Below the pieces are notes generated by a model. The model saw only the letters and a list, made by a program, of their open reading frames with translations. It was not told the DNA's origin and ran no database searches. Positions 48,566-61,546 of a DNA stretch of 64,000 nucleotides are shown one piece after another; the first letter of the stretch is position 1, and every line of letters starts with the position of its first letter. This DNA comes from Stercorarius parasiticus. Its lineage: Eukaryota; Chordata; Aves; Charadriiformes; Stercorariidae. Location of the stretch: assembly GCA_013396915.1 (NCBI GenBank), contig VWZL01002022.1, forward strand, positions 1 through 64,000, given 5' to 3'. The position numbers and the translations under genes are program-made.

Positions 48566-51149
48566 TGAACAGGTTAATGAGGTGTAAGTTATAGTTTGAA
48601 TTTATGATATCAGCTACTCTGTAATAACTGCCTGTTCTCATGCCATGGTAAATGTAGGTAGTTTTCTTCTTCAGTGAGGGGTAAGCTGTCTCAATTTTGC
48701 TGCAGTGTGAGAGGAAGCACTCAGGCTATTGTTAGAGAGTAGTAAAAATGCAATAAATATACTTCCCAGCTTACCTTGTGACAACTTATGCATGTAGCTG
48801 TCTTCCTGTGCAGATTTTTTGATCTCACAAGCTATAATCAACACATGTAGATAAATCAACACAATACTGAAATTATAAAATCTTTAACAGGCTTTAAAAC
48901 ACAAAACATAAAAGGTTAAGGATTTTTTTGAGAAACGCAACATGTTAAGCTTCTCATCCATAGATACCTGCCTAGAAAATTTGTAACTGACTTTTCCTTT
49001 TAATTTAATTGCTCTCAGAAGGTTTTTTGGTGCTTTTTCTTTATTATTATCCTCCTCCTCTTCCTCCAAACTTCTGAATGGCAAACACACCACAAGATGA
49101 AGCCTGTAGATAACATGGTTGCTCATCAGTGAAAGTCAGGCTATTGATGGTAGAAGCAGTTAAATCCTTCAGTCATTGACAGCCACAACACTTATAATAA
49201 ATAATTGAGGGTGAACTTCTAAGGTTTTATTGTAAATATGTTCAGAATTGTATGTATACCTTTTTGATCTTTATAATGTAGTTTTCACCACTCATGAATC
49301 AACATTTCTTCCTGGTAAATTAAAGTTTTTCCACTTTCCAATGCATCCTCCCAAGTTTTAACATGTTTTTTTTTTAACAGTTCCTTTTAAAAACCACTTA
49401 TTTGTCCACATAAGAAGGAGGCTTTGAATTGCATTTTTTTCTTAAAACCTTACATTCCAAGAAACACAAATACACAAAAAATGGTGTAATTACTAGAAGT
49501 GGTGGAACAATTATTGGCATAGCTGTGCTTTCTGCCAGGAAATCTTGGTGTGAAAAAAAATGAAATGATTCGGAGAGAGTATGGATTTTTGCCTGTTTTA
49601 ATATCAATATTTGTCATTTCAGCAAAGTCAATTTTATTGTGACATGTAAAATGCATCATATTGAATTGATCACTACAATCACCCTTTATTAAATTTAATT
49701 AATGTTTTCAGAACTTACTATTTCATACAAAGATGTGAGGACTTTCTAGAATGATTGACAAAGCCAGAGACAAAAATTCCAGAATTTTCTTTGTGACAGA
49801 AGTTCCTGCTGTTTGTCTAGCAAACTACATTATCTACTCAGTTCTGAGCCACATGTTAAAATCCTTGCAGGTCTGCATTACATCTTATTTTCCAGGCACC
49901 AGACCTGATATGTATAAAGGTTGAACCAGGGATTCCTGAGAATGTTATCTTGCTTAACAGAAACTTCTATCCTTTAATTCTTTGAAGCCTTTCCATTTTT
50001 CTCTTCAGCTCTACTCAGTCCAAGATTTACTGTTGGTTCATAGGCCGAGTTACAAAAAAATCTTCCTTCCCATCATAAAGGTATAAAATGTTGGAAAAAG
50101 GTTTACCACCCTTGTAGCACATCCTGATCATAGGTAATATCCTTATTCATTTTTCATCACCCTTTCTTTCCTTTTAAGCTAATTCATCCCTGTTTACTGA
50201 CAACTTTTTTTTTCATTTTTTGAAACTATTTTACTACTGTTTGACATTTAAAATCCAAAATAAATAAACACTGGCTGCTATTATCAGCTAGGTGCCCTTC
50301 CGCTGTGTCTGGCTTGTCACTTTCCTGACGGGGCTATTTCTCTTTAATCTCCATATTGGCTGCTAATCTAGTTTGCCACTCTTCTGTTTCTATCCCTTTT
50401 CGCTCTGAATCTGCAATTGAAATAAAGTTTCATCAACTTGCATTTCTTTGCAACTTTACCCAAGGAGATTTCACCTTGATTGCTGTGTTGGGTAAAGTTC
50501 CCAAGATGGCATTCCCTCTTGCATGATCTCTCTTCCACTTTAAAAAGGAAAGGAAACCAGAAGGATGCATCTACGTAAATTGCTGCCTTAAAGTTCATAC
50601 CATTGGTTTTTCTCATAGGATCATTATTAAGATTTTTTCTCCTCAATTCCCATTGCCCTTTACTGTTTCCTGTTATCCCAATTTAAAAGAGAGAAGGAAA
50701 ATTTGTTCAAAATGTGTTAGAAATCAGAAAACCATGAAAAGCTTTGAGCAGTTCAAAGTCGGAAAAGGAAATTCTTATTTCCACATAATTTTTAAATATT
50801 ACAAACGTGTTACATACAGTGGCGTCTTCCAAAGGTCATTCGATTGAGTTTTTGTAAACAAGGTATGGTGGATCTCATTTCATTGCTGGCTGAGATCTGA
50901 TTCACCGTTAGCCCACAGCAGTGGAAGTTGCTGGAGCTAATCAGGGGTGTTATCAGCTCTGACTGTTATTGCTGCTGCATAGCAAACAAGGCAATAAAGA
51001 AAACTGTAAATGAAGGATTTCTTCTTTGCAGGGGTATACCTGATGCTTGGAAGATTAATGAAGAATTCCTGGTTCACTGTTTACTAAAGACACCTCTGTT
51101 CTATAGTATTTTAATTGTAAATCCCTTATTTGACATCCTAACTAATGGT

Positions 51150-51670
51150 TCCTGCTGAATTAATAAAAGCGACATATTAACTTTAAATCCCAGATAAAGT
51201 AAAGATTGCTGTTTTAATATCCCATCCATATCCTTTATCTTTCTACAGGGGCTTTCAGGCCAGTAGTTTTAATAACATGCATGAATGAAGATGCTCTTTT
51301 TTAACACAAATGGTGGCAAAGAGTTTTTCCTTTATATTAACAGGCAATCAATTCCAATAGCTTTTTAATGCTTTCTTAAAGAATCAATTTTAAAGCAGAA
51401 GCTCTTCAGGGGACCCTCTTAAACTTCTTCACAGCCAGTCTCCTAATTTTCTATTACAATGCAATCTAAAGCAGCTACAAAAATAATGCAGATAATGTTT
51501 GCTGGGTAATGATTTCCAATTTCCCCATTCCATGTACCCTGTTATTAGGAGGATCATCTTAGCTGTGTAAATTAATTTTCAATTCACTTCAGGGGAACAT
51601 TACAATGATTTATTCAGCCCTGGTGCTGAAGAAAGTGTTGGGAGGATTTTAGCAAACTGAGAAACAAAAT
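51150..51670. promoter_or_regulatory. Candidate distal enhancer (AT-rich, homeodomain-type cores)
   Basis: Non-repetitive AT-rich sequence with many TAAT/ATTA cores, for example around 51503-51515 and the AAATTAATTTTCAATTCAC stretch near 51569. No coding frame. The visual impression is that of a conserved non-coding element, but this is inference and chance TAAT cores are common in AT-rich DNA. Confidence 0.22.
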
Positions 51671-52119
51671 CAATTTGTTCTGATTATCACCATCTTAAAA
51701 AATGAGAAGACAAAAGGTTCACAGGAATATGTTAGAGGTTAGCATTCACCCCACAGGAGCAGTCAGTGTGATCCTGGGTGCAGTTACCTGACCAAAGGGT
51801 AAGGGCAAACAAAATGTCTGAGACTTGCTGGTTTCTCCCTATGCTTCAGTGTTTTGGAAAGACTGAACAGATTCTAGGGTTCTTTGTGTAGTATACAAAA
51901 CAACAGATCAACTTTCAGTCACTGAAATCATCCCTGGTCAGTGAAGAACATGCTTGCTGTAAGTTAGACAAGGAGGAGATTGTTTCAAAACCAGCTGTAT
52001 TATTGGTAATGGCACCCAAGTTTTGTGAGAGTTCCAGACTAGGAAGAATTTCCAGTTTGGCAAATAAAAGATTTGTTGTACAGTAAGCATCTGGTAACTA
52101 GTGCTTATACCAAAGCCCT

Positions 52120-52149
52120 CATACACTGCTGTGAGCATACACTGCTGTG
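52120..52149. repeat. Short tandem duplication, 16-bp period
   Basis: CATACACTGCTGTG occurs at 52120-52133 and again at 52136-52149, with AG between. A recent local duplication by slippage is the simplest explanation. Confidence 0.75.
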
Positions 52150-53827
52150 CTCATACCAAATAAACACCTGTAAATACGCTTAACAGCTGAGATCTGAATG
52201 TTTGGTGATTTTGATTTAGCTGTTCCATTTTGAAAAGTGAGATTCATGTCACCTCACTTTGATCACAGAAGGAAAATCTGATCCAAGTGAGAGTGCCTTT
52301 GGAGAAAAGGGAGAGAAGCAGAGTCAATAACCTCTGACTTATTTAGATGCTTGTGAGTCAAGTTCTGGCGTGACTACTTCTCTCCAGTCACTGTAAAGAG
52401 AGCCTGAAGTGATTACTTTGCACAAAATGTCAGTTTTTGACGCAGAAGGTATTTACATTTGAATTTCCTAATATGTTTTGCAGTGATATCTATGATGTTA
52501 CAGCAATTGCCAGTAGCTAAAACAAGAGATCAAGGGGAAATATTTTTTTTTCGTGTGAAAAGCTTTGAAAGGGTAGTTGAAATCCCCCAAGTCCATCAGC
52601 ATCATTATGGAAGGAACTGCAGGGTTTTTTAGTACTTGTAAAATGAAAGCAATTCTATTAAAAATATTCAAGCCTACATCCACATAAAATAGAAGCTTGT
52701 GAAATTGGCTGGAGGTTTTAGGGATGACCACATTCAATTACAGGAGAAAAACAACCAATCAGTTCTCATCTGCCAAACTGAAAATTGCCACTTTCTGTGG
52801 TTACAGTGGTAGGAAGGATACCCCAAATGTAATGAATAGCATAAAAGCAATTGGTCGTGGCCCCAAAGGAAATTTTGAATTATATTGTGATCTGTCACTA
52901 TTGCTAGTGTTCCTACACATCATTCAATACAAAAATAGTATTGGACTACTGATGCTTAATTTGGAGGTGAAGGAAGCTTGATTTCAGTGAGAGTCGTGAA
53001 AGGTCAAGACAGAAGTTTTGAAAGTCCACTGCAGAAATGCCTTCCAGAATTTTTCTTCCACATCAGCATTATATTGGAAACCTGAAAATGAGTTGTCCTT
53101 TTTGTCGTGGGGCCATAGTCAGGCATTAAGTATATCAGAGTTATCATGCTTCCGGCATGCTAGTAGCATAGTTGTGAAATTAAATTTTTAACTGCACTTG
53201 CATTATTTATTAAAACAGTAAGGAAGAATAAAAACTCATAACAAAACACCAAGTGAAGATACCGTCCTACAGGGTATATATCTAAGTTGCCTAATTTCAA
53301 AGAAACTGAAACCCCTTCTGAGTATACGATTTTGAAAAGAAACAAAAATAAAGACAAAACAATGATATTATTACTCTGCCAGGCACAGTCAATTGCCTGA
53401 TATGAGTGGAATGTGACTTGTCTTTAAAATGGTTTCTCAGCTTCAGTGAAGAAAGCTAGTAAGTTTGTAACTGTAACAGTACTTAAAATGCTATGGACCT
53501 TTACATTTGAGGATATAGAATGGTCTATGGATATCTGGAAAAATATTCTGTGTCAAACCAAGTAAAGCTCTACTTAGCTGGGCAGCTTTTTTCTGCAGAG
53601 GGTCTTAGGAAGGTACATATGAATAGGGCAACTGTACTGTGATGTGTTGCCTGAAATATGAAAGCTTTTGACAATGAGCTGTTCAGGGACTTCTTGTGGA
53701 AGAGAGTATGCTTGATAGACTCTGATAGATCTAAATACTTTCTAAGTCTGTATAAACTTCTGTCAACCACAACACCCTGCTGCAAAGAGGTCTACTGTTT
53801 CAAACAAGATGTAATTAACCAATTAAC

Positions 53828-54303
53828 GTGTCCAGAGGAGAGCTACCAAGCTGGTGAGGGGTCTGGAGACCAAGCCATATGAGGAGAGGCTGAGGGAACT
53901 GGGCATGTTTAGTTTGGAGAAGAGGAGGCTGAGGGGAGACCTCATTGCCCTCTACAACTACCTGCAAGGAGGTTGTAGAGAGGTGGGTGTTGGCCTCTTT
54001 TCCCAGGTGAATAATGACAGGACCAGAGGAAATGGTGTGAAGTTGTGGCAGGGGAGGTTTAGATTAGATATTAGGAAGAATTCCTTTACTGAAAGAGTGG
54101 TCAGGCACTGGAACAGCCTGCCCAGGGAGGTGGTTGAGTCACCATCCCTAGAGGTATTTAAGAAACGTCTAGATTTGGCACTTCAGGGCATGCTCTAGTG
54201 ACAGAGATTGTAGGGGTTTTTTTTGTGTGTGTATGGTTGGACTTGATGATCTCAAAGGTCCTTTCCAACCATGAAGATTCTATGAATCTATTCTATGATT
54301 CTA
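53828..54303 (+). mobile_element. CR1 LINE 3' end, 5'-truncated
   Basis: About 475 bp of a CR1 retrotransposon in forward orientation. It starts abruptly within the C-terminal part of the reverse-transcriptase ORF and ends in the CR1 tail: GGTTGGACTTGATGATCTC, then AAGGTCCTTTCCAACC, then ATTCTATG at 54277-54284 and 54290-54297 followed by a partial copy. The 114-codon frame (53854-54198) is still intact to the natural stop. Low divergence suggests it is younger than the 9775 and 43555 fragments. Severe 5' truncation is normal for CR1. Confidence 0.95.
53854..54198 (+). pseudogene. CR1 reverse transcriptase, C-terminal remnant
   Basis: The open frame carries [40 protein letters not shown] and [18 protein letters not shown], hallmarks of the CR1 ORF2 C-terminus, matching the remnant at 6361-6747. 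No catalytic domain is present, and the first Met is an accident of truncation. Not a functional gene. Confidence 0.9.
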
Positions 54304-54570
54304 ATATTCCCTTTTTCTATTTCAAACTTTTCCCCTAATGATTTCATTGTGTTGCTCCAAGTTGTTTCATCACAGAAAGCAATGTGTAATTGCTCGCTTC
54401 TTACTTTTCCATGTTCTTGGTTATTTTATTCTCCTTCATATTTGTCCCTCAGGTTGGAGAATACTGGTCATTTTAATCTCTTCTGGCATGTAAGCTACTC
54501 CAAACCTTTGATTATCCCTATTGCTTTTCTTGATACCATTTCTGCTTCTCAATAGTTAAAAACTTACTGT

Positions 54571-54655
54571 TAAGTAAAGGGAAGCTGAAACAAAGAGAAG
54601 TAAATCAATTTACTTAAGCTCTCACAAATCCCTGATCAGTGCACAACCTTCTGTT
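54571..54655 (-). mobile_element. MIR-like SINE fragment
   Basis: Plus strand GGGAAGCTGAAACAAAGAGA, then TTTACTTAAGCTCTCACAAA, follows the reversed MIR pattern GGGAAACTGAGGCACAGAGA ... ACTTGCCCAAGGTCACACAG. Only about 85 bp is preserved. Confidence 0.45.
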
Positions 54656-55742
54656 GTACTTCAAATTGTGTTATTCCTACTTTAGCAATTATTAGTGTTG
54701 GACTTTATTTGTATTTTTCATAGACAAATGAAGTTCTACAGCACGTATTCTCACCTTTAAGAGTAGTATTAGAGAAATAATTTCTTCTTTACTTGTAAAT
54801 TAAAATAATAGATCAATTCAATTTCATTATCCTGACTTTAATTGACAGTGTCAATAGTATGAGAAATTCATCAGGGTGTTCATTTTACCTAAATCTGCCT
54901 AGGTACCGAGGGCCTGTCTTTCATCAGTGCCAGGTGTCTACTGCTTCCTTTACAGTTAGTGGAGAGAAAGAGGGGCATCTCTGGAGAGCTATTCATTCCA
55001 TTTTAAGAGAGATGTTTGTGTTACGTGTTCTGAATTGGTCCCAAGAGGATGGGAATAATTGCACTATGGAGGTCCCTCTCTTCCATTCCTCTAGGCTCTC
55101 TCAATCACTGATAGTTAGTAATAACTTACTTTGATTAAAATGGGAACTTTCAGACAACTAATTAGATGAAATTACTCCAGTTCTCAGTGTCTAAATTTGT
55201 AGGGAAGAGACAATACAACACATATTGTGATTTGGTGTCTTCATGGACAGCAAGATGTTGATAAAGTAAAGGAGAACTTGGGAGAGTCCCTTCTCCCTGA
55301 GTGCCCACACCCTCCTTATAGGAGAAGGGGTGACTTTCCTCTCTGTGCAGAGTGGTATTCTTGCAGTGTGCAGTCCTTCTTTCCAAGCTGCTTTAACCAT
55401 ACAATTTAGCAATACATCCAGACTAGATTGCTCCCTACCTCCTTCCAGGACATACATTGCAGCGACAAAGGAGATCCTCATAAAATGGTAAAGAGGTTAT
55501 TGAAACATGTCCTCCCCCCTCCAGACTCCACCACTCCTTCCCCAGCCTCTTGCAGTTTCCTCTCGTTCCCTTTCATGTCAGCAAAACAAAGAAATCATTT
55601 TTAGCAAGACTCATCCACAAGTTGGCAAGGATAACATTCTTAAATATCACAGTGCTATTATGATAAGCACAGCACATTCCAGGCGGAAAAACTGCAGATT
55701 ATGGCAGCCTTCAGTAAGTATGGGTGATATTAAAAGTTAGAA

Positions 55743-55757
55743 TTTTTTTTTTTTTTT
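55743..55757. repeat. Poly-T tract (15 T)
   Basis: Perfect homopolymer of 15 T followed by AGCACCC. Confidence 0.8.
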
Positions 55758-56477
55758 AGCACCCAAAAAGCCATTAGCAAGCCTGTCAGAAAAAGAAGAG
55801 CCTATCACGATTTCAAATAAAAGAAATGAAAAATCCATTTATGAATACTTATCTCACAGATCCTCTCTGCATCTTAAGCAGAAAATGATATATATTGACT
55901 TCAGAAATGCAGTTACCGTATTTGAACATCTGAACTATAAGAAAATACTAGAAATATATATTTTTAAATTTTCTTCTAGTTTTATTTGAGAATATGAAAG
56001 TGTAAAAAGAAAAAAAAATGTTAAGAATCTCTATCATGATCTGTCCCCCTTTCAGAAAAAGAAATATGACCTCCTCATTAGTCCAGCAAAGTCCAATCTT
56101 GTCATAAGCAAATAACATTCATTCCATACTAGGTGCAAATAAGGAAATTTCTATGAAAGAGTCTAGCACAGTATTTATCAAAGGATTTTGAGAGAGAAGA
56201 ATTGCCACTGTGTCATTCTTTCTGAAGGCAACTGAAATCCTGTTACTTCTTAAATTCTTCGATCTCCTAAATTTTGTTTGTTCTTTATTGGTTGCCCCCA
56301 AAAAGAGCAGGTTAAACTCAGAATTACTAACAGACAATTGCTCAGTAATGAAAGCTGAGCTAATAATAGTAATGAATAATATTTTTACGGCTTATAGTAG
56401 CTTGTAAGTCAGTAGATACTGAAGCCTTCATCAAGCATATACTATGCATATACTATATGTTTGTAAGACACAACACT

Positions 56478-56695
56478 CAGAATTACATAGGTTTGGATGA
56501 ACCCTAGGAGGCTGTTGAGTCTGATCCCCTACTTAGTGGAGGGCCAGCTTTGAAATTGCATTAGGTTGCTCAGGGCTTTGCCCAAGCTTTTTTTAGTATA
56601 GATGGAGATTCCGCTGCCTCCCTGCACACTCTCCAGATTTTGACCACTATCACTGTGAAGGATTTTTTTACTTGAATGTAGTAAATCTGAGAATA
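56478..56695 (-). mobile_element. Decayed CR1 3' end
   Basis: Plus strand begins CAGAATTACATAGGTTTGGA (for CAGAATCACAGAATGGTTTGG), then CTGTTGAGTCTGATCCCCTA, TTAGGTTGCTCAGGGCTTTG (for CAGGTTGCTCAAAGCCCC), GTATAGATGGAGATTCCGCT (for AGGGATGGGGCATCCACA) and ACTGTGAAGGATTTTTTTAC (for TAGTAAAGAATTTCTTCC). Same region as the left part of the CR1 at 60763, but clearly older. Confidence 0.75.
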
Positions 56696-58179
56696 GCTAA
56701 AGTCCTGATTACCTCAAAACCCAGATGCGCTGCGTGATACTAGGGAATCTCCAGGACAAGACCTTCAGGAAGCACCAGAACTGCCTTGTCTTCCCTTTGC
56801 TGGTTACATGGCATTGGGCCACCACCCAGGAACAAAATGCCAAAGGTCATTAAAATGTGGTGGGTTAGTGAAGCACAAAGTCCAGATTAGCTCCAGGTGC
56901 CTCCTCTGTCACCATAGCAGAACTTGATTTATCTTCCAGAAGATAGTAGAGCAGATGAATATTTGAGGACTTTTAAAAGAAAGATTGATAGTGTGTTCCT
57001 ATGCTTCCACTTTTCTAAAGATTTCTAAGGATGCCCTTGAAAACCTCCACCTCTGCAAGTTACTCAAGGGACCTTGTTGCAGGGAAACCCATCAAGCTGG
57101 GTAATATTAGGATTATTAATGTTATAAGATAGGGATTCCTGCAGTGTGAAGATGCGTTAAGGCTTTAGAAAACTATGTCTCCTGGCTCAGTCTGGAGAAA
57201 CAAGGGGAAATGATTTAACCTAAAACTTCATGCTGATTTAATGATTCATCCTATTTTTTCTAAATATCATTCAATTTAAGCAAATGATATTCAAATAATG
57301 AAAATAATCTATATATGAAGACACTGTGGATCCTAAAATCAATGAATAACCAATGATACAAATTATACTTACGTTGTTTTTCATTCACTAACAAGTCCAA
57401 TGGGGTCTGCCTTCAGAAGCCCTGATCCTGCCTCTATGTGGTAAAAATGACATCTGTTAACCAACAAAAGGATGTCAAGTTGTCCCCAAAGCACGGTACA
57501 TTTCAGTCAGAGGAAGGAGAAAAGAACGTAGAAAAAATGAAGCATGAAACTAAACACTGTCTCTAAAAATATATTTTCTTTTATGTCTGACCAGTAGAGC
57601 AATCTGCTGTTGAATTGGGTTTAGGCTTTCTCCTGTGTTTATTTTCTCACTTGTAATCATTACCTATTTTGATAACACTTCTCTTTGCAGTAAAGTTATA
57701 CACACAACACAAGATATATTTTATTTATAGCAAAATAAACCATAACAAAATAAAATATATTTTAACAGTGCTGCAACATTTTTAATTCTCTCACTCAAAC
57801 TTTGACATAACTCAATAAAATAAACACTTATAAGGATGGGCATCGTAAAAAAGTTGTAAGTGAACCTGCATGATTCCAAAATAGCCAAAAAAGAATCCAA
57901 AAGAAATATGCCATTTTATAACTACAAATCCCACCAAAATCCAACTACTTACTATATCGTTGTTAGCATTTTGCTAAATTAAAAGGATAGTTATAGCCTA
58001 CAATTATGTTTCTTTTTTTTTTTCAATAAAAATATGCATTTAAAAAAAAACCCACAACTTTTAAAAGCTATTTACAAGCACAACTCAGAATGGTACCATT
58101 TTTCTTAAGTTTCCCTTCAAACCTAGCTATTTTTATTTAAGATAGTTTGATACAGGTATTTTAATATAGAAAAGGTCTG

Positions 58180-58960
58180 GTAAGCTAACTGTAAAGGATG
58201 GATAAGCTGACTTTATTTTCCTATTTTCAGTGCAATCTGAGATCACAGCATGCCGGACTGGAGATGATAGCCATGAATTCCTGTTCAAGAAAATTTCAAG
58301 GGACCAGCATCAGTGACGTGTGTCCTGTCCGTACCGGGCTTTTTATTTTGCAATGAAATGCTTTTACTTTAGGCCTTTCTCTGATCTTATGTGCTGATCA
58401 ACTATTTCCTCTTCTAACAGAATCTGTCCCAAATAATTCAGGGCCTATATTTTTTGCAATGCTCAGTGAACTAACAGAAGTGCAACTGATGTGTGAACAG
58501 ATTAAATTTAATAATAGAAGCATGCATCCAGGGTCGGTTAATAGTTTTCTTCAGTCTGATGAGATCAAAACATTAGACGTAATCGTGTTTTTGTGCAAGC
58601 TTTACACAACAGAAACATTTTGTCATTAAAATTACAGTTTGTATTCGTCTCAAATTACAGCAATATCACAGCTGTGTTTTACGAGAACATGCATAAATTC
58701 TTTGCAACCATTTTGGGCTGGATTGGCAAATGTCATATTTCCATTTCTCTTTAGAATGATGCTGTTACAGTTGATTTTCCATTTTTATGTGTATGAGAAA
58801 AAAAAAGAAGGGAAAAATCCACATGATATTAAAATGAAGCACTATGTAGAACAGCTTTGGTTTGTTAGTCTTGGGTCTTACAGCTTTGGATGCTTTTGTT
58901 TTCCATGGACTTTATTCGGTTATGTTCTCTTTCTGAAAGTCATTTCAGATGCAAAGTAAA
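58180..58960. promoter_or_regulatory. Candidate conserved non-coding stretch
   Basis: Varied non-repetitive sequence with several ATTA/TAAT cores, for example around 58570-58582 (ATTAGACGTAATC) and 58624-58632 (CATTAAAAT). No repeat family is recognised. An unrecognised 106-codon frame covers the right part. Regulatory role is inference only. Confidence 0.2.
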
Positions 58961-59067
58961 TGGAAGCTATTTAGCAGCACAAAGACCATTCAATTAGTAT
59001 CTGTGCATTGTAAAGAAAGTGGTTTGTTTGTCATCTGTTTGTTACAGTTGCTACTATCTTTTTTTGG

Positions 59068-59147
59068 AAAAAAAAACAAAAACAAAACCAAACCAAAAAA
59101 ACAAACAAAGCACAAAAAACCCCTCAAACCCCAACCCAACCCAAAAG
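59068..59147. repeat. A-rich to CCC-rich low-complexity tract
   Basis: About 80 bp of AAAAC/AACC/AAACCCC units, the longest of the A-to-CCC tracts in this window. Two overlapping Lys/Pro/Asn-rich open frames across it are artefacts of the repeat. Confidence 0.85.
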
Positions 59148-60762
59148 CCTGTGTGCTCTTGCCTTGTTTTTACTGCAGACTTTGCGATGGTGTTTAGTGG
59201 CTAGAATACCACACTGAGAAAGGTAATGGTAAATTACCGTGACCTTTATAATGTTCTTAATTTTGGTTGGCTACTCATTCCACTCATCAACATTTACAGC
59301 CATACTCATTTCTGGGGAAGGCAGAGCTAGGTACTAAAATGGAAAATGTCAAATGCTCCTGTACTTCAAGGACATGCTAGACATTCAAATTCTCGTACTT
59401 TATTATCATAGCAAAAGGTTGCAACAAGAGTAGGAAATAACCTTACATTAATCTACACACATGACAGACGGTAACAAAGAGGACAAATGGCACAAGCCAG
59501 CCTGTTATGACTTTAAGATGTTCATTTTGTGGTTACCTTCAGATGCTGCTCATCCTTTCTCAGATGAGTCATAAACAACAGAGACACTGAAAGTGATTGC
59601 TGGTCTGTACGTGCCCTGCTGCTACTCCTGCAGTCAAACCTGGAAGCCACAGTGCAGAGTCTCCTAGCCAGGCCGTACCTGCCCTGCGCCAGTTACTCCG
59701 GCACTTCTGGACCTGCCTGCGATTACACTCTGCTTCAAATGCCAGTGCTGTTTCACTTGCACTTTCCTGTCTGCTTGTCTCTCCAATTCTCAGTTCATAA
59801 CTTGCTTTCTTACCTTCAGCCCTGTCTGTTAAAGCTCACCTTGTTTCTTTTCCTCTTCATTTATTTGCACTAAAATGCTGGGGTCACATTCTAGCAAAAA
59901 TGAAGTAGCTTCAATGAACATTATGCATGTGTCACAAGTTAGAAGGGGAAAAAGTGTCATAGGAAGTATCAATGGCAGAACCTTTTATGCTAAAAAATTA
60001 AAATTATGCACATGATTTTAATACATGGATAAGTCAAACAGGAAGATACTGACATTGTAACACACATAACAACAGAGGTAGCAAAGGCTATTCCTGCCTG
60101 AAAGAAGATGCAGCCGAAAGATTTTAAATTACGTTGGGTTTAAAAATTTCATATAGATTGCAAGTAAGCAAAACAGTTTTGTGCACCTCCCTCCTCCCCT
60201 CAAAATGTAAAATATATACACTGAACGGTAATGATGTAGTCAATGTAGAAAGACAAGGGCCCAGCAGTGTACCACATTCAGCCAGGAGGGACTGCAGTTT
60301 GTAATTAACAGTTTGATCTATTTATTTATTTTCAATGGTCACCTTGTTTGTGCTATCATGAAAAAGTATTAAAGTGGAATAAACCTCTGTAATTTATCTT
60401 GCTGCATCAGAGAATGCAAACTCTATATCAAGGTACTCAGTCTCTGTCAGACCAGTACATTATTTCCCAGTCATCTTGATATTATTCTTAGCAGATAAAA
60501 CCAGATGAATATATGGGTCCTGTTATGAGTTCATAAGATTTTCATGAGACAACAAACCTCAAACCGCAGGGAAAAATTGTCAGATGAAACCCAGCTTAAG
60601 TAATGAAGTCTGTATTGTCACAGTAAGTGTTACTACATCCATTATATCGTATTTTGTGAAAAATGCTGTTTTATACATATGCACTGTACAGAAACAAAAA
60701 TATCCTCTGTACAGATAGAGAGAGTGCACATATAACCTCGTGTAACCTTCTGCATGCAGTTA

Positions 60763-61546
60763 CAGAATCACAGAATGATTGAGGTTGAAAGGGACCTCTG
60801 GAGGTCATCTGGTTCAATCCCCCCGCTCAAGCAAGGCCACCTACAGCAGGTGCCCCAGGACCATTTCCAGTTTGGTTTTGAATATCTCCAAGGATGGAGA
60901 CTCCACAACCTCCCTGGGCAACCTGTGCTGGTCCTTGGTCACCCTCACAGTAAAACAGTATTTCCTGACATTCAGAGGGAATCTCCTGTGTTTCAGTTTG
61001 TGCCCATTGCCTCTGGTTCTGCCACTGGGCACCACTGAAAAGAGACTGTCTCTGTCTTCATTGCACCATTGCACTCTTCCTTCAAGTATTTATGTAAGTT
61101 GATAAGATCCTCCTGAGCCTTCTATTCTCCAGGCTCCCAGCTCCCTCGCCTTTCCTCACAGGAGAGATACTCCAGTTCCCTCACCATCTTGAAGGACCTT
61201 TGCTGGAGTCTCTCCAGTAAGTCCATGTCTCTCTTACACTGGGGAGCAGAGAACTGGACCCACAACTCCAGGTGTGGCCTCACCAGTGCTGAGTAGAAGC
61301 GAAGGATCACCTCACTCAACCTGCTGACAATATTTTGCCTAATGCAGCCCAAGATACTACTGACCTTCTTTGCTGCAAGGGCACATTGCTGTTTTATGTT
61401 CAACTTGGTGTCCACCAGGATCCTCGGGTCCTTTTCTGCCAAGCTGCTGTTCAGGTGGGTGGCCCCCAGTTTATATTTGTGCATAGGGTTGTTTATCCTA
61501 AAGTGCAGAACTTTGCACTTCATGAGGTTCCTTACCTTCTCTGACT
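60763..61546 (-). mobile_element. CR1 LINE 3' end, 5'-truncated and frameshifted
   Basis: Reverse-oriented CR1 of about 0.78 kb. The left edge is the CR1 tail (CAGAATCACAGAATGATTGA on the plus strand). The minus strand encodes MKCKVLHFRINNPMHKY, AEKDPRILVDTKLNIKQQ, LRFYSALVRPHLELWVQF and DMDLLERLQQRSFKMV in one frame (61122-61583) and [18 protein letters not shown] and [18 protein letters not shown] in another (60841-61074); the two frames differ by 2 modulo 3. The element starts after the catalytic domain. Similarity to CR1 fades at about 61546. Confidence 0.93.

Larger units (their letters stand above)
46561..53827. other. Non-coding flank with candidate enhancers, no gene seen
   Basis: Besides the listed MIR fossil and motif-dense stretches there is a 16-bp-period duplication at 52120-52149. 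Open frames are all below 100 codons and unrecognised. Confidence 0.6.
54304..56477. other. Non-coding, one SINE fossil, no gene seen
   Basis: A MIR-like fragment near 54571 and a 15-T run at 55743-55757 are the only recognised items. Open frames are below 100 codons. Confidence 0.6.
56696..60762. other. AT-rich non-coding, candidate regulatory stretch, no gene seen
   Basis: Holds a low-complexity A/C tract at 59068-59147, a short A-to-CCC tract at 58042-58056 and a varied stretch at 58180-58960. A 106-codon frame (58639-58959 plus) overlaps that stretch and is not recognised. Confidence 0.6.

Noticed and set aside
58949..59204. Lys/Pro/Asn-rich frames at the A/C tract
   Set aside because: Produced by translation of a low-complexity repeat.
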